Source: Selenomonas sp. WCT3
GTDB taxonomy: Bacteria > Bacillota > Negativicutes > Selenomonadales > Selenomonadaceae
Reading direction: 5' to 3'
DNA length: 64,000 bases
NCBI GenBank assembly: GCA_900100835.1
Contig: FNCM01000005.1
Span: forward strand, 124,001 to 188,000
Shown here piece by piece: positions 59,796 through 64,000 of this stretch; position 1 is the first letter of the stretch; the number at the start of each line of letters is the position of its first letter. The notes under the pieces are model-generated. The model made no database searches. It had not been told where the DNA came from and was given only the letters and a program-made list of their open reading frames with translations. The translations under genes and the position numbers were made by a program.

Positions 59796-60629
59796 TCATT
59801 CCTGCCAATGACTGCGAAGCAGCGCAATCTCCGCGGCATATCCATCGTGGTCGTTGGGGGTCTCAAGGATAAAGGGCAGCTCCCGCAGGGCCGGATGATT
59901 GATAACACGAACCAATGCCCCCAGCCCAATCTGCCCTTCCCCAATGCGGGCATGGCGGTCCTTACGGGAACCACAAGCGTTGAGGCTGTCATTTAGATGG
60001 ATGGCCTTTAACCTATCCAGGCCGATAATCCGGTCAAATTCAGAAAGTACCCCATCCAAATCCGCTACAAGATCATAACCGGCGTCCCAAACGTGACAGG
60101 TATCAAGACAGACCCCCACCTTATCCCGAAGATTTACCCGGTCAAGAATTGCCCGAAGCTCCTCGAAACTTCGGCCCACCTCAGTACCCTTGCCGGCCAT
60201 GGTCTCCAACAGTACCGTAGTCGTCTGTTCCGGAACCAGCACTTCATTTAGCTGGGCAGCGATAAGGTCAATGCCCGCCGCTACCCCTTGTTTAACGTGA
60301 CTGCCCGGATGGAAATTGTAGTAATTGCCCGGCGTGTACTCCATGCGCTGCAAATCGTCGGCCATAGTCTCCCGGGCAAAGGTACGCAGTTCCTCTTTCG
60401 CCGCACAGGGATTCATCGTATAGGGGGCATGGGCCACTAGCTTCACAAAACCATGGGCCGCAGCCAGGGCCAAAAACGCCTCCACATCCGAAGCATCGAT
60501 GGCCTTTGCCCTGCCACCACGGGGATTGCGGGTAAAAAAGGCAAAGGTATCCGCCTTTAGTTCCAGGGCTTCCTTCCCCATAGCATTGTAACCCTTGGCA
60601 AAGGATAAATGACTGCCAATATGAAGCAT
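59796..60629 (-). CDS. nfo: Endonuclease IV
   Basis: A 277-residue AP endonuclease from ATG 60629, which has AGGAGGGG 7 bases upstream. The zinc ligands appear in order: [60 protein letters not shown], and FILETPND at the end. It cuts DNA on the 5' side of abasic sites and repairs oxidative damage. It follows the C_GCAxxG gene, with its start 15 bases past that gene's stop. Confidence 0.95.
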   Translation of the reverse strand: MLHIGSHLSFAKGYNAMGKEALELKADTFAFFTRNPRGGRAKAIDASDVEAFLALAAAHGFVKLVAHAPYTMNPCAAKEELRTFARETMADDLQRMEYTPGNYYNFHPGSHVKQGVAAGIDLIAAQLNEVLVPEQTTTVLLETMAGKGTEVGRSFEELRAILDRVNLRDKVGVCLDTCHVWDAGYDLVADLDGVLSEFDRIIGLDRLKAIHLNDSLNACGSRKDRHARIGEGQIGLGALVRVINHPALRELPFILETPNDHDGYAAEIALLRSHWQE

Positions 60630-60643
60630 TCCAGCCCCTCCTA

Positions 60644-61021
60644 TCAAAGTTGATTTTCCAAAGCAACGACAGCATGACGCACGCAGTCGTCACAGGAGCA
60701 GAGCATCTTTTTCGTCTTAATTCCCTTGAGGTCACCACAAATGGTGGCACCAGCCTTCTCCTTAAATTCCTGAAGCATGGCTTTCGTCATCATCTTGGTG
60801 AGAGTATCCGACTGATTCAAAAAGCCTGCTGCCATGGCAGCACCGCACAAAGCGCCACAGGTTGCTTCCATGCCGCCCATACCGGAACCGAACCCGGACC
60901 CCAAGGCCAGCAGTTCTTCCTCAGATTTTCCCATCTCGTCTTTAAAAGCCAGCAATACCGCCTGGGCGCAATTGCATGTTTTCTTATACTCCACTGCTTT
61001 TTCTGCTCGAACGTTTGCCAT
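60644..61021 (-). CDS. C_GCAxxG_C_C family redox-type protein
   Basis: A 125-residue protein of the C_GCAxxG_C_C family. The cysteines are at C-N-C-A-Q-A-V (about 16-18), [13 protein letters not shown] (about 55-62), and C-S-C-D-D-C near the end (about 107-112). Such proteins occur in anaerobes next to redox genes and may carry a metal or cluster; the function is unknown. AGGAGG lies upstream of ATG 61021. It is followed by nfo on the same strand, so both may respond to oxidative stress. Confidence 0.85.
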   Translation of the reverse strand: MANVRAEKAVEYKKTCNCAQAVLLAFKDEMGKSEEELLALGSGFGSGMGGMEATCGALCGAAMAAGFLNQSDTLTKMMTKAMLQEFKEKAGATICGDLKGIKTKKMLCSCDDCVRHAVVALENQL

Positions 61022-61095
61022 CGTATAATCCTCCTAAAAAATAGAAACAACTATCCTTAGTTTACACTAGACGCCCCAAAAGTGCAAAAGCCGTC

Positions 61096-61133
61096 AAAAA
61101 AAACAGCCCCTGTCCCCAAAGACAAGGGCTGTT
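61096..61133 (-). terminator. Terminator after the YjfB-like gene
   Basis: On the minus strand AACAGCCCTTGTC pairs with GACAGGGGCTGTT around TTTGGG, followed by TTTTTTTG. It begins 4 bases past the stop. Confidence 0.92.
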
Positions 61134-61137
61134 CCGC

Positions 61138-61320
61138 TTAGGCCTGGATATCCACCAACGCGCCAAGATTCGGGTCAAGGCTCTGCTCCATACCTTCCAG
61201 CAGTTCCATCGGTCCTGACTCAGCCGTCTCCATTGCCATCTTGAGAACGGCAATTCCCATATCCTGTCCGGCCTGGGCTTGATGCATGCTTACCGACATA
61301 GCGGCAATACTCATATCCAT
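61138..61320 (-). CDS. YjfB-family small putative motility protein
   Basis: A 60-residue protein from ATG 61320 with AGGAGGTG 6 bases upstream. It follows the YjfB family pattern: M-D-x-S-I-A-A-M-S-V-S-M-H-Q-A-Q near the start, then GIAVLKMAMETAE, and a variable tail. YjfB proteins are linked to the SigD/motility regulon in Bacillus by expression, with no known mechanism. The genome encodes a chemoreceptor (44671-46641), so the cell may well be motile like other selenomonads. Monocistronic with a terminator. Confidence 0.8.
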   Translation of the reverse strand: MDMSIAAMSVSMHQAQAGQDMGIAVLKMAMETAESGPMELLEGMEQSLDPNLGALVDIQA

Positions 61321-61398
61321 AGAAAGCACCTCCTAATCCACATCCTTGTGCTATCTATTTTATCGTCAAAAAAGCCACAAAACTTAAACACCGCCATA

Positions 61399-61424
61399 AG
61401 AAAACCGCCTTCTTCTGAAGGCGG
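61399..61424 (-). terminator. Terminator after the gene at 61446
   Basis: On the minus strand CCGCCTTC-AGAA-GAAGGCGG is followed by TTTTCTTATGG, 22 bases past the stop. Confidence 0.85.
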
Positions 61425-61445
61425 CCCTTGCTCTATGTATCGCCC

Positions 61446-61661
61446 TTATGCTTCCTTGAGTTTCCGGCGAATTTTATCCTGGTTCAGTTTGGATAGGCTG
61501 CCCGCTGTCCCCAGCACGTACATACCATCCTTTAGCCGCAAAAGTAATCCTGTACGGCCATTGTCGGTCTCAATCACTCCTTTCATCTCGGAATTCTCAG
61601 GTAAAGGTCTGTCGCCCCAGAACAACGACTTTGACATGTTTCTAAGCTTGCTGATCCTCAT
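61446..61661 (-). CDS. Small basic protein, unknown
   Basis: A 71-residue protein with GGGAGG 8 bases before ATG 61661. It is basic, with features MRISKLRNMSKSLFWGDRPLP, a central RTGLLLRLKDGMYVLGTAG strand pair, and LSKLNQDKIRRKLKEA at the end. No signal peptide or transmembrane helix. I do not recognise a family. A hairpin terminator follows it, so it is its own unit. The clear ribosome-binding site and terminator support a real gene. Confidence 0.55.
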   Translation of the reverse strand: MRISKLRNMSKSLFWGDRPLPENSEMKGVIETDNGRTGLLLRLKDGMYVLGTAGSLSKLNQDKIRRKLKEA

Positions 61662-61794
61662 ACTGTAACCTCCCGTGATGTTATTTAGTTATCTCGTTAC
61701 ACCATTACCCTTCGACAGAAGGAATTGTTCTCCTGCTGTAACTTGTAATAATTTTATGACAATCATCTGAATACTCGCTGAAATCTCTCCCCCC

Positions 61795-61845
61795 AAAAAT
61801 AAAAAATCCGGCCCTGACGCATCATCACGATACGCCAAGGCCGGA
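61795..61845 (-). terminator. Terminator after the FeoB-associated gene
   Basis: On the minus strand TCCGGCCTTGGCGTA pairs with TGCGTCAGGGCCGGA, followed by TTTTTTATTTTT. It ends the feo transcript. Confidence 0.9.
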
Positions 61846-61852
61846 CAGACTA

Positions 61853-62011
61853 TTATTTTTTTTCGGGGACAGAATGGCACCCGCAACAGCTGCCACCGCA
61901 CTCCGATGCACCACAGCAGTCAGATTTTCCTTCATGGAAATTGTGATAGATATGCCTAAGGGCAAAGAACAGAGCCACAGCTAATACCGCAGCTACGATA
62001 AAGGTTGCCAT
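61853..62011 (-). CDS. FeoB-associated Cys-rich membrane protein
   Basis: A 52-residue protein from ATG 62011 with GGAGGG 7 bases upstream. One transmembrane helix spans residues 3-19 (TFIVAAVLAVALFFALR), followed by RHIYHNFHEGKSDCC and a cysteine-rich tail (C32, C33, C38, C42, C43, C45) ending PEKK. This is the FeoB-associated Cys-rich membrane protein family, usually found beside feoB and thought to help ferrous iron uptake, perhaps as a FeoC replacement or metal-binding tail. It lies 51 bases after feoB on the same strand. Confidence 0.85.
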   Translation of the reverse strand: MATFIVAAVLAVALFFALRHIYHNFHEGKSDCCGASECGGSCCGCHSVPEKK

Positions 62012-62062
62012 ATAAATCCCTCCTAACTAAGATATTCGGTAACCTGAAATTTACGGAAACAA

Positions 62063-63958
62063 TCAGAAGCCCAGCAGGCTGCCTACCTGATAAACCAGCA
62101 GGGATACGAGCCAAGCAATGACAAACATGTAAACGGCCGAGAAAATCATCCACTTCCAGCCGCCAGCTTCCTTCTTGATGGTACCCAGAGCCGTTACGCA
62201 AGGCGTGTAGAGCTGGGAGAATACCATGAAGGCCAGCGCCGACAATGCCGTGAAGCTCGAAGCCATGCCCGTCTCCATCATCTGACCAGCAGACTCAACG
62301 GCATCGGCTGCTTCCGTGGATACATCAGCAGCACCATAGAGGACACCAATGGTTGCAACAACCGTCTCTTTTGCCATAATACCCGAAAGCAGAGCAGCAC
62401 CAGATTCCCAAGTAGCAAAGCCATGGAATACGAAGAGATTAGACATCCAGCCGCCCAAGGTAGCCAGAATCGACTCGTCAATTTCGCAAGGACCATCAAA
62501 GTTGTAGTTGGACATTACCCACAGGAGAACCGAAGCGGCAAAGATAATCGTACCGGCTTTAACCAGGTAGCCTTTACCTTTATCCCAAGTCTCCAAGAGT
62601 ACCGATTTCATGTCCGGCATGCGGTACGGCGGAAGTTCCAGCAGGAACGTGGAGCCCTTGTCTTTGAAGATGGAGGAACCCAGGCCCTTGGCCGCAACAA
62701 TTGCCATGATGACACCGGCAATATACATAGCAAAGACCACGTTAGCGGCATTATCGGGGAAGAACATGGCAGCGAACAAAGCCATGATTGGCAGTTTCGC
62801 ACCACAGGTGAGGAACGGCGTTACGAGAATGGAAACCATGCGATCCTTCTCGGAATCTAAGGCACGAGCGCCCATGATTGCCGGAACACCGCAGCCAAAG
62901 CCCATCATCAGCGGCATGACGCCTTTACCCGTGAGGCCGCAACGGCGCATAATCGGGTCCATGACGAAAGCGATACGGGCCATATAACCCGTGCCATCCA
63001 GGAAGGACAGGCAGAAGAACAGCACGAAAATCAGCGGCACGAAGGTCAGCACAGCGCCAACACCACCGATGATGCCATCGCATACCAGGGAAACCATCCA
63101 ATCAGCCACACCGGCATCGGTGAGGAAGTCCGTGGCAAAATCCAAGAAGTCTTCGTTAATCAGCGAATCCAAAGCATCGGCAATTGGCTGGCCAATCCAC
63201 TCGAAGGTAATCATGAAAACACCATACATGATGGCCAGGAAAATCGGCAGGGCCAAAACGCCATTAGCCAAGAACCGATCGATTTTTTCCGACTTAGTCT
63301 GACCCACGTTGGACATGGTCACCGACTGAGCGATAACCGTATCAATCAGCGCATAACGAGCCTCGATGATTTCTTCCTGCTTCTGGGATTCGGACTTGCT
63401 GCTGGCTTCAATTTCCTGAACTTTGATGATGTGATCCTTTACCAGCTGGCTCGGTTCGTAGTTCGACATAACCGTGGAAGTGAACACATCCAACAGCTTT
63501 CTCGCACTCTTGCTGCTGCGGCCCACCGTCTGCACAACCGGCATACCCAGTGCATCTTCGAGGCGGCGGCAGTCAATCTTGATGCCGCGGCGCTCTGCAT
63601 CATCGGCCATGTTGAGATCAATCAAAAGAGGGATGCCTTTTTCCAGCAGCTGAACCGTCAGGAACAAGTTACGCTCAATGTTCGAGCTGTCCACTACGTC
63701 CATGACCAAATCCAGCTTGTTGTTCATGAGGTAATCGATGACGATTTTTTCTTCCGGGGAACGGGCATTAATGCTATAGGTACCTGGGAGGTCAACGATA
63801 GAAATCGCACGGTCCTGATGGCGCGCATAACCGACTTTCTTATCAACGGTTACGCCCGGCCAGTTACCAATTTTCTGACGTGCGCCAGTAAGTTCATTAA
63901 ATATCGTGGATTTACCGGTATTCGGATTACCGGTTAATGCTACTGCAATTGTTGCCAT
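62063..63958 (-). CDS. feoB: Ferrous iron transporter FeoB
   Basis: A 631-residue protein. The N-terminal G domain has GNPNTGKST (G1), a switch I with GVTVDKK, DLPGTYS (G3) and the FeoB-type G4 motif NMAD. A helical GDI-like region follows (about 165-210). The membrane domain (about 225-631) holds the Gate motifs (GFGCGVPAIMGARAL, LLSGIMAKETVVATIGVLYG) and about eight or nine helices. It imports Fe(II) across the inner membrane, important in anaerobes. AAAGGAGACG precedes ATG 63958. It follows what looks like the end of feoA. Confidence 0.97.
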   Translation of the reverse strand: MATIAVALTGNPNTGKSTIFNELTGARQKIGNWPGVTVDKKVGYARHQDRAISIVDLPGTYSINARSPEEKIVIDYLMNNKLDLVMDVVDSSNIERNLFLTVQLLEKGIPLLIDLNMADDAERRGIKIDCRRLEDALGMPVVQTVGRSSKSARKLLDVFTSTVMSNYEPSQLVKDHIIKVQEIEASSKSESQKQEEIIEARYALIDTVIAQSVTMSNVGQTKSEKIDRFLANGVLALPIFLAIMYGVFMITFEWIGQPIADALDSLINEDFLDFATDFLTDAGVADWMVSLVCDGIIGGVGAVLTFVPLIFVLFFCLSFLDGTGYMARIAFVMDPIMRRCGLTGKGVMPLMMGFGCGVPAIMGARALDSEKDRMVSILVTPFLTCGAKLPIMALFAAMFFPDNAANVVFAMYIAGVIMAIVAAKGLGSSIFKDKGSTFLLELPPYRMPDMKSVLLETWDKGKGYLVKAGTIIFAASVLLWVMSNYNFDGPCEIDESILATLGGWMSNLFVFHGFATWESGAALLSGIMAKETVVATIGVLYGAADVSTEAADAVESAGQMMETGMASSFTALSALAFMVFSQLYTPCVTALGTIKKEAGGWKWMIFSAVYMFVIAWLVSLLVYQVGSLLGF

Positions 63959-63978
63959 TTTACTAAATCGTCTCCTTT

Positions 63979-64000
63979 TTAACCAACCTGCTCTACGGTA
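63979..64000 (-). CDS. Possible end of feoA, truncated by window edge
   Basis: The last six codons before a stop at 63981-63979 read T-V-E-Q-V-G in the minus-strand frame, 20 bases upstream of feoB. FeoA normally precedes feoB and ends in a similar short tail. Too little is visible to confirm it. Confidence 0.35.

Noticed and set aside
61689..61901. A 70-codon minus-strand frame
   Set aside because: It overlaps the feo terminator and the end of the FeoB-associated gene; composition is not protein-like.

Overview
The window looks like chromosome from an anaerobic, diderm member of the Negativicutes, closest in character to Selenomonas. The best single clue is a 393-residue decarboxylase (16181-17362, minus) that has the length and motifs of the Selenomonas ruminantium lysine/ornithine decarboxylase, the enzyme that makes the cadaverine joined to peptidoglycan in this group. 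Supporting clues are a heterodimeric B12-dependent methylmalonyl-CoA mutase with its GTPase chaperone (succinate-propionate fermentation), a small outer-membrane beta-barrel protein, rubrerythrin plus desulfoferrodoxin, class III fructose bisphosphatase and FeoB. Assignments rest on reading motifs; no database search was run.

Layout, left to right. 1-850: a DUF3791/DUF3990 toxin-antitoxin-like cassette with a third gene cut by the window edge. 958-7725: mutA-mutB-meaB and a catalytically dead MsrA-like gene, behind a cobalamin riboswitch and a terminator. 7744-11455: MaoC-like hydratase, BioY, thiolase and acyl-CoA ligase, resembling the BirA-linked yhfUTS operon of Bacillus. 11675-20184: zinc-ribbon protein, U32 peptidase, class III aminotransferase, the decarboxylase, a phosphoribosyltransferase, an outer-membrane protein, HU and small unknowns. 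20400-26519: a GGDEF cyclase, then an AT-rich accessory stretch (XRE regulator, orphan secreted proteins, gene fragments, an AbiE toxin-antitoxin pair) ending at tRNA-Leu(CAA). 26588-37429: unknown envelope proteins, a secreted HAD phosphatase, an OatA-like O-acetyltransferase, two radical SAM proteins, PepF and ribosomal protein L28. 37590-44661: a LuxR-type regulator, a probable small RNA, YgjP, Hsp33, a phosphoesterase and the ribDEBAH operon under an FMN riboswitch. 44671-53691: chemoreceptor, MetE-like methyltransferase with a divergent LysR regulator, rubrerythrin/desulfoferrodoxin, fructose bisphosphatase and a dicarboxylate symporter. 53740-57106: vitamin B6 genes (PdxR-like, ECF S component, ThiD/PdxK). 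57139-64000: FIST-domain hybrid histidine kinase, endonuclease IV, small proteins and the feo iron genes.

The most unusual feature is a dispersed 10-base palindrome family, TGAC-NN-GTCA. I count 21 exact copies where about one is expected by chance. They cluster in groups of up to four inside unrelated genes. Every in-gene copy reads in one of the two frames that avoid the TGA stop, giving L-T-x-Q or D-x-S peptides. This looks like an iterated palindromic element that spreads through coding sequence.

Other points worth pursuing are the dead MsrA paralogue in the propionate operon, a B12 riboswitch in front of a B12-using enzyme, a thiolase lacking its second cysteine, and an unassigned about 150-nt RNA with its own promoter and terminator.
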